The notes beneath the pieces were generated by a model. The model saw only the letters and a list, made by a program, of their open reading frames with translations, was not told the origin of the DNA and searched no databases. A stretch of 64,000 nt of DNA. Origin: CBDBND01 sp965207985. GTDB lineage: Bacteria; Pseudomonadota; Alphaproteobacteria; Rhodospirillales; Rhodospirillaceae. The position numbers and the translations under genes are program-made. This document shows positions 8,484-17,702 of this stretch, one piece after another. Every line of letters begins with the position of its first letter. The stretch's first letter is position 1. The stretch is from NCBI GenBank assembly GCA_965207985.1, contig CBDBND010000004.1:85361-149360 (forward strand), in the 5' to 3' direction.

Positions 8484-9263
8484 ATGACCACCGACACAGT
8501 AACCGTCGAACGGGACAACGGCATGGCCGTCGTCCATTTCGACCGCAGGGGGAACCTCAATGCCTTCGATCAGGACACCATCCTGGCACTGACGGAAACG
8601 GCGCTGGCCTTTCAAACAGACCTTGAAACCCATGCGGTGGTTCTGTCCGGAGCACCGGATACGTTTTCGGCCGGGATTGATTTGAAGGATTGGCGCATGT
8701 GGCAGCAAACCGACATGTCCGATCTGGAAAAGCGGGAGGTTTTCTACCGTGGTGTGCGTCTCTGTCAGGCCTGGGAAGACATGCCGCAAGTAACCGTTGC
8801 CGCCATCGAAGGCATGGCCATCGGCGCCGGTTGCGCCATTGCCATGGCTTGCGATTTCCGGGTTATGGCGGAGGGTGCTTTCCTGCAAGTGCCGGAAGTC
8901 AAAATTGGTTTGAACCTGCAATGGGGTGCCCTGCCCCGTTTGATCTCCTTGGTCGGTCCGGCCAAGGCCAAGCGCATCTGCCTCATGTGCGAACGCATGC
9001 CGGCTAAGCAGGCCTTGGAATGGGGCATGGTGGATGAACTGTCCTTTGACGGCGCCTGTCTGGAACATGCCAAGGCCATGGCGAGGAAAACGCTCGCCAT
9101 GCCGTCGGTGACTGTGCGCATGGTCAAGGAGGCCATCAACGCCACCGCTTATGCGCACCACAAGGCCACGGCCTATGCGGATGCCGACCAAAGCCAGTTG
9201 TCAGGGGCATTTGCCGAAGCGGTCGCCGCCCGGGAAGCCTTTTCCCAAGGGCAAAAGAGCTAA
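8484..9263 (+). CDS. Enoyl-CoA hydratase/isomerase family protein
   Basis: A 259-residue crotonase-fold protein. The oxyanion-hole segments are SAGIDL (about residues 62-67) and AIGAG (112-116). The second catalytic acid is kept (Glu138 in PEVKIGL). The first, expected two residues after the GAGC turn, is Ala118. One-acid crotonases are often isomerases or have other CoA-ester activities rather than being true hydratases. The ATG follows AAAGGA by a good distance. Its stop overlaps by 4 bp, tail to tail, with the stop of the convergent TonB receptor gene. It stands alone on the plus strand. Confidence 0.85.
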   Translation: MTTDTVTVERDNGMAVVHFDRRGNLNAFDQDTILALTETALAFQTDLETHAVVLSGAPDTFSAGIDLKDWRMWQQTDMSDLEKREVFYRGVRLCQAWEDMPQVTVAAIEGMAIGAGCAIAMACDFRVMAEGAFLQVPEVKIGLNLQWGALPRLISLVGPAKAKRICLMCERMPAKQALEWGMVDELSFDGACLEHAKAMARKTLAMPSVTVRMVKEAINATAYAHHKATAYADADQSQLSGAFAEAVAAREAFSQGQKS

Positions 9264-11863
9264 AAGGCTGTTTGAACGCGGGCGTAAATGATTCTGCCGC
9301 GGGGGTCGTGAACTTTGGAGTCGTATCCGACGGTGGTCGCCACGTCGGGCGGGTCTTGATCAAAGAGATTTATGATGCCGAGGGTGAGTTGTGTCTCCCG
9401 TTCGCCGCCGAACGGGGACGGCAGGAGATAACGCAACTGGGCATCGACGGTGATGTGATTGTCGATGGGCACTGCGTTCTGATCGTCAAGGTAACCGGAA
9501 ACGGTTTTGATAAATGTGGCCGCACCCCATCGCCCGCGCGACCAAGTGGCGCCGAGGGTGGTGCGCCATTTGGGCAGGGAGCGTGCAAAGGTGCGGAAAT
9601 TACGGCTGCCGGAAACATCCAGCTTCATGTCACCGGGCGTTGTCTGAATCACATATTTGTTGATGTGGGTGACATCTGCCGAGAAGGACCATTGATCGCC
9701 GCCGTCTGATTCGAATGAATAGACGCCTTTGACGTCAAACCCGTCCGTGGTCACGGCCGGTGCGTTGATGTAGTTGGTGTCGATGCGCAAGATCTGTCCC
9801 GCATCGCGGATGATCTTGGGATCAAAGGGATCGGCATCGACGATGGCCTGGGCGCTTTCCTTGACGATGATGTCTTTGTAGTCGAACCGCCAGTAGTCAA
9901 CATCGATGGACAGTCCGTCTACGGGTGCGATTGTCACACCGCCGTTGAAGACGTCAGCTGTTTCGGGTTTGAGGTTGTCGGTCCCGACGGTGCGCACACC
10001 GCGAAAGACGGTTGATCCGGTGACCGGGTCGATGATGTTTTGCAACACGGTCTGGGACGAAAACCTTTGAAACACGCTCGGCGCACGGAAAGCAGTCCCA
10101 AAGGAGCTCCTCAATCGCAGCCAGTCCCGCGGACGCCAGGACACTGCAATCTTTGGATCGGTTGAGTTCGAGCCTTTTTCATAGGCCTCATGCCGCAGCG
10201 CCAATTGAACATCGAGGTCTGGCGCCACCGGAATATTGAGTTCGCTAAAAAGGGCCGTCACGGTTCGGTTGCCGGCAAAGTCCGGTCCGCCAATCAAGAA
10301 CAGATAGTTCTCTGCGTTGAACTGATCGTCGAGATCGCCGGTAATCTCTTCCCGGCGCACCTGGCCGCCCAGCGCCAAAGTCGCCGGGCCGTTTGTCAGA
10401 TCCAACAGGGAGCCCGTGACCAAACCGTCGACGGTGAACAGGGACGTTTCATAGTCGTAGGTGGCCAGCGAAAGATAATCCTCAATCACCGCCGGATCAT
10501 TGAAGGTGGCATCGCCGGGCTGGGACGTAATGGCCGAACCGAAGGGATTGAAAAACTGATTGTTGTTGGGACCGCCTTGGCCGTTCAGTGCTGCGTTGAA
10601 GCGGTCCACCAAGGCGTTGGTGATCCCGACCACATGACTGTTGGCGCTGTAGGCGGCGGAGACATCCCAGTCCCACCGCTCCCCCCAGCGGCCGCGCAGA
10701 CCACCGGTTATGCGCCAGGTTTCGGACCGGTGGCGCACCAGATTGACCGGCGCGTCGGCGCCCAGAGGCCGGCCGAGAAACAGCACCGGCGTTTGAAACA
10801 CGTTGCCCGGGTTATCGGCCGGCACTGTGACCAGATTAAGGATGGGAAAGGACGGCGATGTTCCGCGGGTGACACGGGTTCGCGCATACCCCGCTTCGGC
10901 ATAGATCTCTGCGTCGCCTACGGGTGCTTCCAAAGATCCGTGTCCGAGCCAGCGGCGTTCGCGGGGAATCAAATGATAGAACGGAGAAAAATCGAACCGG
11001 CAGGTGCCGAGCCCGGAGCCGGGCGCGGTTTCATTGGGGGTCCCGCCGGTGATGCCGCAATCGGGATCGATCACGCTTTGCGGCACATCGAGCCCAAAAG
11101 GGAGTCCGGGAAAGATCGGCGATTGTTCCAAGAGAATGAAGGCACCGGGCTGGCCGAAAGACGAGAATCCTTTACCAATGGTGAAATCCCGCTCCGGCGA
11201 CGGCAGCCAGGAACGGTGGAGATAACTCACAGATATCAGAGCGTTTAACCGGTCCGACTGCAGCCCATGCAAAGCATGGAGTGTTATGTCTTCTTGTGAG
11301 GATTCCGTGGTGCTGCCGTATTCACCCTCAACTTCCCAGCCTGCAACGTCCTTGCGGGTGATGACGTTGACCACGCCGGCAACGGCATCGGTGCCGTACA
11401 ACGCCGCAGCACCATCCTTCAGTATTTCGATGCGACCGACGGCGTTAAGAGGAACAAGGGCGTTGATGTCGACAAAGGTCGATCCGGCGTCAGCCACGCC
11501 GCCGGATACGGTCTGACGCCGGCCGTTCAACAACACCAGGGTGGAGTTGAGCCCGAGACCACGCAGATTGAAGTTGGAAGTGCCGGAGGACAGGTTTTGG
11601 GTGAACACATCGGCGTTGAATTCAGACCCCGTGTTGAATGGCAGGATGCTTATAACGTCGCCGACGCCTGTGAAGCCGTGTAGGGTCAAGTCGTCTGAAC
11701 CAACGACAACGAGAGGGGAACCGCTGCGCTCTAACGACCGTTCCACATAGGAACCGGTAACGATGACCTCTTCCACCACCTCTTGTGCCGCGGTCGTGGG
11801 CATCAGTTTCGCCAAAAATAATGCGAACACCGCGATCAAAGACCGGCGGAAGACCGAGCGCAT
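9260..11863 (-). CDS. TonB-dependent receptor
   Basis: An 867-residue outer-membrane receptor for energy-driven uptake of a large or scarce ligand. It has a signal peptide (about residues 1-26) and a TonB-box-like EEVIVTGS (about 31-38). The plug domain includes NLRGLGLNSTLVLLNGRR and ILKDGAAALYGTDAVAGVVN. A long beta-barrel ends in a terminal Phe (RVQTAF), as outer-membrane barrels do. It is divergent from the tannase-like gene across a 133-bp gap that must hold both promoters. Together they suggest uptake and hydrolysis of a plant-phenolic or similar ester. Confidence 0.93.
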   Translation of the reverse strand: MRSVFRRSLIAVFALFLAKLMPTTAAQEVVEEVIVTGSYVERSLERSGSPLVVVGSDDLTLHGFTGVGDVISILPFNTGSEFNADVFTQNLSSGTSNFNLRGLGLNSTLVLLNGRRQTVSGGVADAGSTFVDINALVPLNAVGRIEILKDGAAALYGTDAVAGVVNVITRKDVAGWEVEGEYGSTTESSQEDITLHALHGLQSDRLNALISVSYLHRSWLPSPERDFTIGKGFSSFGQPGAFILLEQSPIFPGLPFGLDVPQSVIDPDCGITGGTPNETAPGSGLGTCRFDFSPFYHLIPRERRWLGHGSLEAPVGDAEIYAEAGYARTRVTRGTSPSFPILNLVTVPADNPGNVFQTPVLFLGRPLGADAPVNLVRHRSETWRITGGLRGRWGERWDWDVSAAYSANSHVVGITNALVDRFNAALNGQGGPNNNQFFNPFGSAITSQPGDATFNDPAVIEDYLSLATYDYETSLFTVDGLVTGSLLDLTNGPATLALGGQVRREEITGDLDDQFNAENYLFLIGGPDFAGNRTVTALFSELNIPVAPDLDVQLALRHEAYEKGSNSTDPKIAVSWRPRDWLRLRSSFGTAFRAPSVFQRFSSQTVLQNIIDPVTGSTVFRGVRTVGTDNLKPETADVFNGGVTIAPVDGLSIDVDYWRFDYKDIIVKESAQAIVDADPFDPKIIRDAGQILRIDTNYINAPAVTTDGFDVKGVYSFESDGGDQWSFSADVTHINKYVIQTTPGDMKLDVSGSRNFRTFARSLPKWRTTLGATWSRGRWGAATFIKTVSGYLDDQNAVPIDNHITVDAQLRYLLPSPFGGERETQLTLGIINLFDQDPPDVATTVGYDSKVHDPRGRIIYARVQTAF

Positions 11864-11996
11864 AAAAATGGAACCCTTATCGATTCAGCTTTATCCGGCG
11901 GATAAGCCCCAACGCCGCTGTCCTAAAATAATCCCTTCAAAAAGGCCAGGGCAGCGCTTCTTTCACCCCTTGCCCAAGCGCGATAAAGTCAAGGCC

Positions 11997-13589
11997 ATGA
12001 CGTATTGGAAATCACTTGGTCTGATTTTGGCCCTCATTGCCGGTCGAGAACCGCTGGCCGATGAAACAATGTGTGCGGCCATAAGCGGTGTTGATTTGTC
12101 CGGACTACCAGACGCGCCTACCCAAGTCGTCAAAAGCACATTTCATCCCGAACAAGGCATGATGCCCGCCCATTGCCGGGTAGAGGCGGTCACTGCGCCG
12201 CACATCGGCATTGAGGTTCGTCTGCCGACGGCGCGCTGGAATGGAAAATCTCTGCAACAAGGCTGCGGCGGGTCTTGCGGACAAATCACCATCGTCACGG
12301 CGGACGATGCCCTGTCCCGCGGTTATGCCGTGTCAAGCACGGATCAGGGGCATAGAGGGTCGATGGCCGATGCCAAATGGGCCTACAACGACCTATCCGC
12401 AGAGATCAGCGCCGGTTACCGCGCCACCCATATCACTAAGGTGGTCACCGATGCCTTGATCGATGCGTTTTATGGCCGCGTTGCCGATTATCGCTACTTT
12501 CGCGGCTGTTCCAACGGCGGACGGCAAGCCATGCGGTCGTCGCAAGTCTTTCCGGACGATTTTAACGGCATCATTGCCGGCGCGGCGCCGCCCAGCAACA
12601 GCGCCACCTTGAACGGTCTGTGGGGCCTGTTCATCAATCGCGGCGCCGACAATGAGCCGATTCTCACCGCCGATATTTTGCCGGTGGTTCAAACCGCCGC
12701 TCTGAACGCTTGCGATGATTTGGATGGCTTGACCGACGGCATCATCAGCGACCCGCGCCAATGTTCTTTTGATCCCGCTACGCTTGTTTGTTCGCGCAAC
12801 CAATCAGAGAATTGCGTGTCCCAACAGCAAGCGGATGTTCTCAAAGAGATTTACGACGGTCCACGCAACAGCAGCGGCCAGAAGCTAGTTGTAGCGGGTC
12901 CGCCTATCGGATCGGAACTGGCATGGCGCGCTTTTATTCCTAACCTGGGCGAGGGGTTCTATAACAGCCGTCGCCAACGGCGCATCGACACCCTGCGCTA
13001 CAGTGCCTTCATTGTTGATCCCGGTCCGTCTTATGATTTCAACGAATTTGATTGGGACCGCGATCCACCCCGCATGCGCGGTATGACGCCCGTGTCGGAA
13101 GCGGTCAATCCGGACTTACGCAAGTTCAAGACGGCCGGTGGTAAATTGCTGATGTACATCGGCACCCGGGACTATATCCCCACTGAAAGCATGATCGATT
13201 ACTACGAAACCGCAGAACGCATCGTCGGCAGCCGGGATGAAACTCAGGACTTTTTCCGCTTGTTTGTCATCCCCGGTATGGATCATTGCCAGGGCGGACC
13301 GGGCGCCGGGTTCATTGATTACCTGAGTGCTTTGGATGACTGGGTTGCCAACAATCAGCCGCCGGAACGGTTGATCGGCGCCAATGTGAAATATCCGGAC
13401 GTTGTCTACGGTACCACCTTCCCGGCTTCGTCATTGCCGCACGAGCAGTTACATCGTGATCCGAATCTCTACGCACAAAGCGTCAACTTTACGCGGCCCC
13501 ATTTTCCGTATCCCAACGTGGCGCGCTATTCGGGATCGGGGGATGTCAACGCTGCCGAAAGCTTCGAGCGTGTTTCGTCAAGTCCGTAA
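11997..13589 (+). CDS. Tannase/feruloyl esterase family protein
   Basis: About 530 residues from the ATG at 11997, which is chosen because a signal-peptide-like stretch (MTYWKSLGLILALIAG) follows. The frame is open further upstream but overlaps the divergent receptor gene. The nucleophile is Ser172 in GCSNGG. Neighbouring Cys171 probably pairs with the cysteine next to the catalytic His (GMDHCQGG, near the C-terminus), as in known family members, and Asp lies in GTRDYIPT. It is probably periplasmic or exported and cleaves galloyl or feruloyl-type esters; the precise ester is unknown. Its 3' end overlaps the solute-binding-protein gene by 47 bp, indicating translational linkage. Confidence 0.85.
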   Translation: MTYWKSLGLILALIAGREPLADETMCAAISGVDLSGLPDAPTQVVKSTFHPEQGMMPAHCRVEAVTAPHIGIEVRLPTARWNGKSLQQGCGGSCGQITIVTADDALSRGYAVSSTDQGHRGSMADAKWAYNDLSAEISAGYRATHITKVVTDALIDAFYGRVADYRYFRGCSNGGRQAMRSSQVFPDDFNGIIAGAAPPSNSATLNGLWGLFINRGADNEPILTADILPVVQTAALNACDDLDGLTDGIISDPRQCSFDPATLVCSRNQSENCVSQQQADVLKEIYDGPRNSSGQKLVVAGPPIGSELAWRAFIPNLGEGFYNSRRQRRIDTLRYSAFIVDPGPSYDFNEFDWDRDPPRMRGMTPVSEAVNPDLRKFKTAGGKLLMYIGTRDYIPTESMIDYYETAERIVGSRDETQDFFRLFVIPGMDHCQGGPGAGFIDYLSALDDWVANNQPPERLIGANVKYPDVVYGTTFPASSLPHEQLHRDPNLYAQSVNFTRPHFPYPNVARYSGSGDVNAAESFERVSSSP

Positions 13590-15069
13590 CGGTCTCACCG
13601 CCTTTGTCTTGATTGCCTCTGGCTGGACAGGCGCGACGTTTGCGGAAACCATTCGCATCGGCATTCAGGGTTTGCCTGCGCGGGCCGGTAATCCGTTTTG
13701 GTCGTTCAACATTCCCTCCGCCTTGCCGTTGGATGTGGTCTTTGATGGTCTGACCATTGTCGACGAAAATGGACTAACCCAACCTGCGCTGGCGCTGTCG
13801 TGGGAACAGGAAACACCCAATACCTGGGTGTTTGAGCTCCGACCGGGGGTCACCTTTTCAAACGGCGAACCGTTCAATGCAGACGCCGTTGTCGCCCTCG
13901 TGAATACGGTCATGACAACGCAGGAAGGTGAAAGCAGCTCACTGGGCGCCGCGTTCAAGCGTCTGCAAATCGAAAAGGCGGAAGCCCGGGAACCGTTGAC
14001 GGTGGCCATTACCACCCACAGACCCGATGCCCTCCTCGACCAGTACATGCAGGCGCTCCGCATGCCCGCCCCGCAGGCGCTGGCTGAGATGGGCATGGCC
14101 GCCTTTGCTTTGGAACCGGTGGGCACGGGCCCCTTTGTCGTCACCAACTGGTCGGAAGGCAGGGTGACGTTCAGGGCCTTTCCGGAGTCCTGGCGCACGC
14201 CCCAAGAAGACGGTCTGGAGATCATCCAACTCTCCGACATTTCTGCCCGGCGGCAGGGTGTGATTTCAGGTTCCCTCGACGTGGCCATGGGTTTGGCGCC
14301 GGAAGATAAAGCGGACCTTGAGACCGTCGGTGGGCGTATGTGGGTTCGCCCAGAACCGGGCAACAACTTCATGGCGTTTCTCACCGTCAGAGACAGTCCC
14401 CTTAAAGATGTGCGGGTCCGCCAGGCTTTAAACCTTGCAGTTAACAAACAGCGAATCATCGACGCCTTTCTCGACGGTGCGGTCGAACCCCTTGGCCAGA
14501 TGGCGCACAGCATGTCCTTCGGCTTTGCTGCGGACGTCGAAGCCTATCCCTACGATCCGGAACTGGCTCGCGCCTTATTGGCTGACGCGGGATATGCCGA
14601 TGGATTTGATGTGCCCACCCTGATCGTGCCGGGCGGCACGGCCAATTCACAAGATTGGTACCAGCAAATCGCCCAGGACCTTGCCGAAGTGGGTGTACGC
14701 GTGGAGTTGCGCCCGTCCACGCTGCCAAAGTATCTGGAATACATGTACAACGGCGGCTGGCCCGGCTTGGCCTTTGCCATGTCGAGCTACACCTTCGATC
14801 CGCTGGGGACGTACCGTTCCCGGTCCTGTTCCTGGACCCATCCTTATCATTGCGATCCGACCATCATGCCTTTGATCGACGCAGCTTTGGCGGCGGAGAC
14901 GCCGGAAAAACGCCGGCGCTTAACGGAAGATGTGTTGCGCCATGAACACGGCATTCCGCCTGGTATTTTTTTATGGCAAGGCGTTTCCTTCGAAGGATTG
15001 GGACCGCGGGTGAAAGAATACTGGTCGGGCGCGGATACCATGAAAGTGGAATTGATCGAGCTTCAATAG
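13543..15069 (+). CDS. ABC transporter substrate-binding protein, family 5
   Basis: A 508-residue periplasmic binding protein of the peptide/nickel/opine type (SBP_bac_5). The ATG at 13543, with GGGGG just upstream, overlaps the end of the esterase gene. A signal peptide (to about residue 38, ending GATFA) is followed by lobe motifs such as PALALSWEQE, WVFELRPGVTFSNGEPFNADAVV and VRQALNLAVNKQRIIDAFLDG. No permease or ATPase genes follow, so it must use components encoded elsewhere or act as a stand-alone binding protein. Its coupling to the esterase suggests it captures an ester-hydrolysis product. Confidence 0.85.
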   Translation: MSTLPKASSVFRQVRNGLTAFVLIASGWTGATFAETIRIGIQGLPARAGNPFWSFNIPSALPLDVVFDGLTIVDENGLTQPALALSWEQETPNTWVFELRPGVTFSNGEPFNADAVVALVNTVMTTQEGESSSLGAAFKRLQIEKAEAREPLTVAITTHRPDALLDQYMQALRMPAPQALAEMGMAAFALEPVGTGPFVVTNWSEGRVTFRAFPESWRTPQEDGLEIIQLSDISARRQGVISGSLDVAMGLAPEDKADLETVGGRMWVRPEPGNNFMAFLTVRDSPLKDVRVRQALNLAVNKQRIIDAFLDGAVEPLGQMAHSMSFGFAADVEAYPYDPELARALLADAGYADGFDVPTLIVPGGTANSQDWYQQIAQDLAEVGVRVELRPSTLPKYLEYMYNGGWPGLAFAMSSYTFDPLGTYRSRSCSWTHPYHCDPTIMPLIDAALAAETPEKRRRLTEDVLRHEHGIPPGIFLWQGVSFEGLGPRVKEYWSGADTMKVELIELQ

Positions 15070-15076
15070 AGCCAAA

Positions 15077-15618
15077 TCAAATGAGTGGCGGTTCTGCATC
15101 AGGTACACCACGGCCAATGTCAATCCACGTACGATGATGAGTCGCCCTATATTGCGCATCGACACCGTCGTTATGCTCCAAGGGCTCAATAATTTTGCTA
15201 AAAGTACAGAACCGGGATGGCCGACCTTGATCTACAGCGAGAGGCAGGACAACGGTCTCCATGTCGAACGGCCGCCCAGTCGGACTGCTGAACTCTGAGA
15301 TCTCTACCAAACCGCAGGGATGGGAGACGACTGTCGTAACGAGGTCATCAAACTTAGTTTTGATATCTTCCGGCAAAGCTGCACCAAAATCTGATTGGTA
15401 CGGTCCTCGCTCCAGAGGTCGACCAGACCGGTACCCATAAACCGGATCAGTTGGCCGTTTTTAACCAACTCAATAATGTGCACATAGGAAATCAGTTCCG
15501 GGTCGGGATCGTGAAGAAAGTCTGTGGTGTGAGGCATGATCCGTGCATCGGCAAGAGCCTGCCACTGATCAAAAAACAGCTTGCACTCTTCCTCTGTGAT
15601 AGCCGTCCCTTCTATCAA
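15077..15618 (-). pseudogene. PAS-domain protein, frameshifted
   Basis: Two overlapping minus-strand frames (15618 to 15304 and 15376 to 15077) together read as one protein of about 180 residues. It resembles the alphaproteobacterial PAS_5 type: an LFFDQWQALADARIMPHTTDF-like start, a FMGTGLVDLW core, and a C-terminal VVLPLAVD strand. The frame breaks near 15390-15405. Adding one T to a T4 run would restore QIFGAALPEDIK. The TTG start at 15618 has AGGGGAG upstream. It is either a recently broken gene or a one-base sequence error. The role is presumably sensory or regulatory; no output domain is seen. Confidence 0.65.
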
Positions 15619-15753
15619 GCCACACTCCCCTTTGCGACTGGATGGCCGAGCGAACGGGCCGTATTCTGTCCTGACACCAATTGTGGTTCAATTGGCTAAT
15701 AACGCGATTAACGGCAAAAAGTACGCGGCCAAGATCGTAAATAAGGGGAACGC

Positions 15754-16596
15754 ATGGCACCTTCGTTGCAGATTGATCGCGCCTTTGTTCGCATTGAGGA
15801 AGGCCTGGTGCACATCCGCACTTGCGGTGAAGAGACCAATGATCGTCTCCCCGTCTACGTGGTCCATCCGTCTCCCGCGTCGGCACGGGGGATGGAACCC
15901 ATTATCAAGTTGTTTGGTGAAACGCGTTATGTCATTGCGCCCGACACACTGGGCAACGGTGATTCGGCGGCGCCATCTCAGGATGCCCCCGAAATTGACT
16001 ACTTTGCCGACAGTGTTGTGCGTCTTTTGGATGCCATGAAGATCGAGAAAATCGATTACTACGGCAGCCACACAGGTGGACGGATCGGTTGCGAACTGGC
16101 GGGCCAACATCCGGACCGTGTGAGGCGTGTGGTTCTCGACGGCATTGTCGAGTACGAGCCGGAGCTTAAAAAACAGATTCTTGAGAACTATGCGCCAGCC
16201 ATGCAGCCGGACGAGTTCGGCGGTCATCTGTCATGGGCGTTTCATTTTGTCCGCGACCAGGCGTTCTTCTTTCCCTATTTCCTGCGCGATCCGGAACACG
16301 CCTTGAACAATCCGGGCCGCACGCCCGAACATTTGCACAGGCACACCGTTGATGTTCTCAAAGGCTTGACCACCTATCACAAACCGTACTTGGCAGCCTT
16401 CCGCTACCCCGCCCGGGAACGCATGGCCCAAATAAAAGTGCCGGCGCTGGTGATGGCCGGTGAGTCGGACCCGCCTCACCTTATTCGCGGCACGGAAGAA
16501 ATGGCGGTATTGTCGGACTTGGCGGAGATGAAAGTTGTCGGCCGCGGTGCGGAAGCTAAAGTGGCGGCCGCCACGGAATTCTTTGATAGAAAATAG
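15754..16596 (+). CDS. Alpha/beta-hydrolase-fold protein with His at the nucleophile position
   Basis: A 280-residue protein with the alpha/beta hydrolase layout: an HPSP oxyanion loop (about residues 38-41), APDTLGNGDS (62-71), and a nucleophile elbow GSHTGG at residues 104-109. The elbow puts His106 where Ser normally sits. The acid Asp239 in GESD is kept. I find no catalytic His in the last 20 residues, which read GRGAEAKVAAATEFF. The usual hydrolytic triad therefore seems absent, and the protein may be a lyase-like or cofactor-independent enzyme or non-catalytic. The ATG has AAGGGGA upstream. It is followed after 9 bp by the beta-propeller gene, so they form an operon. Confidence 0.8.
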   Translation: MAPSLQIDRAFVRIEEGLVHIRTCGEETNDRLPVYVVHPSPASARGMEPIIKLFGETRYVIAPDTLGNGDSAAPSQDAPEIDYFADSVVRLLDAMKIEKIDYYGSHTGGRIGCELAGQHPDRVRRVVLDGIVEYEPELKKQILENYAPAMQPDEFGGHLSWAFHFVRDQAFFFPYFLRDPEHALNNPGRTPEHLHRHTVDVLKGLTTYHKPYLAAFRYPARERMAQIKVPALVMAGESDPPHLIRGTEEMAVLSDLAEMKVVGRGAEAKVAAATEFFDRK

Positions 16597-16605
16597 GAAG
16601 ACCGA

Positions 16606-17685
16606 ATGTCTGAGGTATCACGACAATTGCCCGGCGGTCCTGGATTGATTTTCAGTCCGGGTCCGGACGGCTGGTGGGATTCCGAGCGTGTGTCCTGCCC
16701 GAAAGTGCTGCGTGGTGAGGATGGCGTGTGGCGCATGTGGTACTACGGCCGCGACGTCACGTTCGACCGTGAGATTACCTTGCCATCGGGCCGCGTCGGT
16801 CATGCCGTGTCTCAAGACGGTATTTCATGGCAACGGGTGCGCGGCCCCGGTGTCATGGGATCGGTGCTCGATCCCCACTCCGACCCAACACGTTTTGACT
16901 CTGCCCATGTTGGGCACAGTGACGTCCAAAAAATCGGTGACACCTATTGGATGTGGTACTTCGGTGGCAGTCAGACCATCGCTACCGAACGTGGCTTTGA
17001 CCGCAGGGGCTTTCCCTTGCGGGCCGGACTCGCCGTCTCTCGGGATGGTCTCCATTGGACGCGTACAGATGGTCCTTACGACGGCGCGTTGATGGACGTG
17101 GGCGCGCCAGGCGACTTTGACGCCTTTGTAATCGGCTGGCCGCAAGTGATCCGTTGGGACGACGGGTCTTGGCGCATGTATTACCACAGTGTTGTTCAGG
17201 GTCAGGGCTATGTGCTGGGCTGGGCAGAGTCTGACGATGGTTTCCGCTGGGAAAAGCGTGGTCCCATCTTTGGGCCGGGTGCCAAGGGCCGGTTCGACGA
17301 TTACGGTGTCGCCACCCGTCAAATGATCCGTCATCAAGGGCGCTGGCTGATGTTTTATGAAGGCTGTCAGGACGTGGGCGAATTGCCGCAAGTGGATCGG
17401 CAGATTGGCCTTGCGGTGTCCGAAGACGGTCTCAATTGGGAGCGTGTGGACGGACCCAACGACAACAAGTCCATTCTCGCGCAAGCGCCCAAAGGCTCAG
17501 GCCGCTGGGATTTCCGCATGGGCTGCCCCTGGGTCGTGCCTTTGGGCGACGGCAGTTTGCGTATGTATTACATCGGCTCCAACGAAGCCAACCGGGAGCG
17601 CCTTGGGGAACTCGCCAGCATTCATCAGATCGGCATGGCGGTCAGCGACGGCGACATCACCCGTTGGCAGAGATGGGAAGCGTAA
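16606..17685 (+). CDS. Five-bladed beta-propeller (glycosidase-like) protein
   Basis: A 359-residue cytoplasmic protein with five or so repeats of the pattern W-R-M-W/Y-Y-x-G (for example VWRMWYYG, YWMWYFGG, SWRMYYHS, RWLMFYEG, SLRMYYIG), each followed by an A-V-S-x-D-G-x-x-W strand. This is the blade pattern of GH43/GH32/GH68-like propellers. No signal peptide is seen. Its tight coupling to the upstream hydrolase-fold gene suggests a shared small-molecule substrate rather than a polysaccharide. A glycoside activity is possible from the fold but not shown by any catalytic motif I can name. Confidence 0.75.
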   Translation: MSEVSRQLPGGPGLIFSPGPDGWWDSERVSCPKVLRGEDGVWRMWYYGRDVTFDREITLPSGRVGHAVSQDGISWQRVRGPGVMGSVLDPHSDPTRFDSAHVGHSDVQKIGDTYWMWYFGGSQTIATERGFDRRGFPLRAGLAVSRDGLHWTRTDGPYDGALMDVGAPGDFDAFVIGWPQVIRWDDGSWRMYYHSVVQGQGYVLGWAESDDGFRWEKRGPIFGPGAKGRFDDYGVATRQMIRHQGRWLMFYEGCQDVGELPQVDRQIGLAVSEDGLNWERVDGPNDNKSILAQAPKGSGRWDFRMGCPWVVPLGDGSLRMYYIGSNEANRERLGELASIHQIGMAVSDGDITRWQRWEA

Positions 17686-17702
17686 GGACTTCCGATCGAT
17701 TT

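Noticed and set aside
10190..11248. 352-codon open frame on the plus strand
   Set aside because: It lies wholly antisense to the TonB receptor gene, has no ribosome site or family signal, and follows from the receptor's codon bias.
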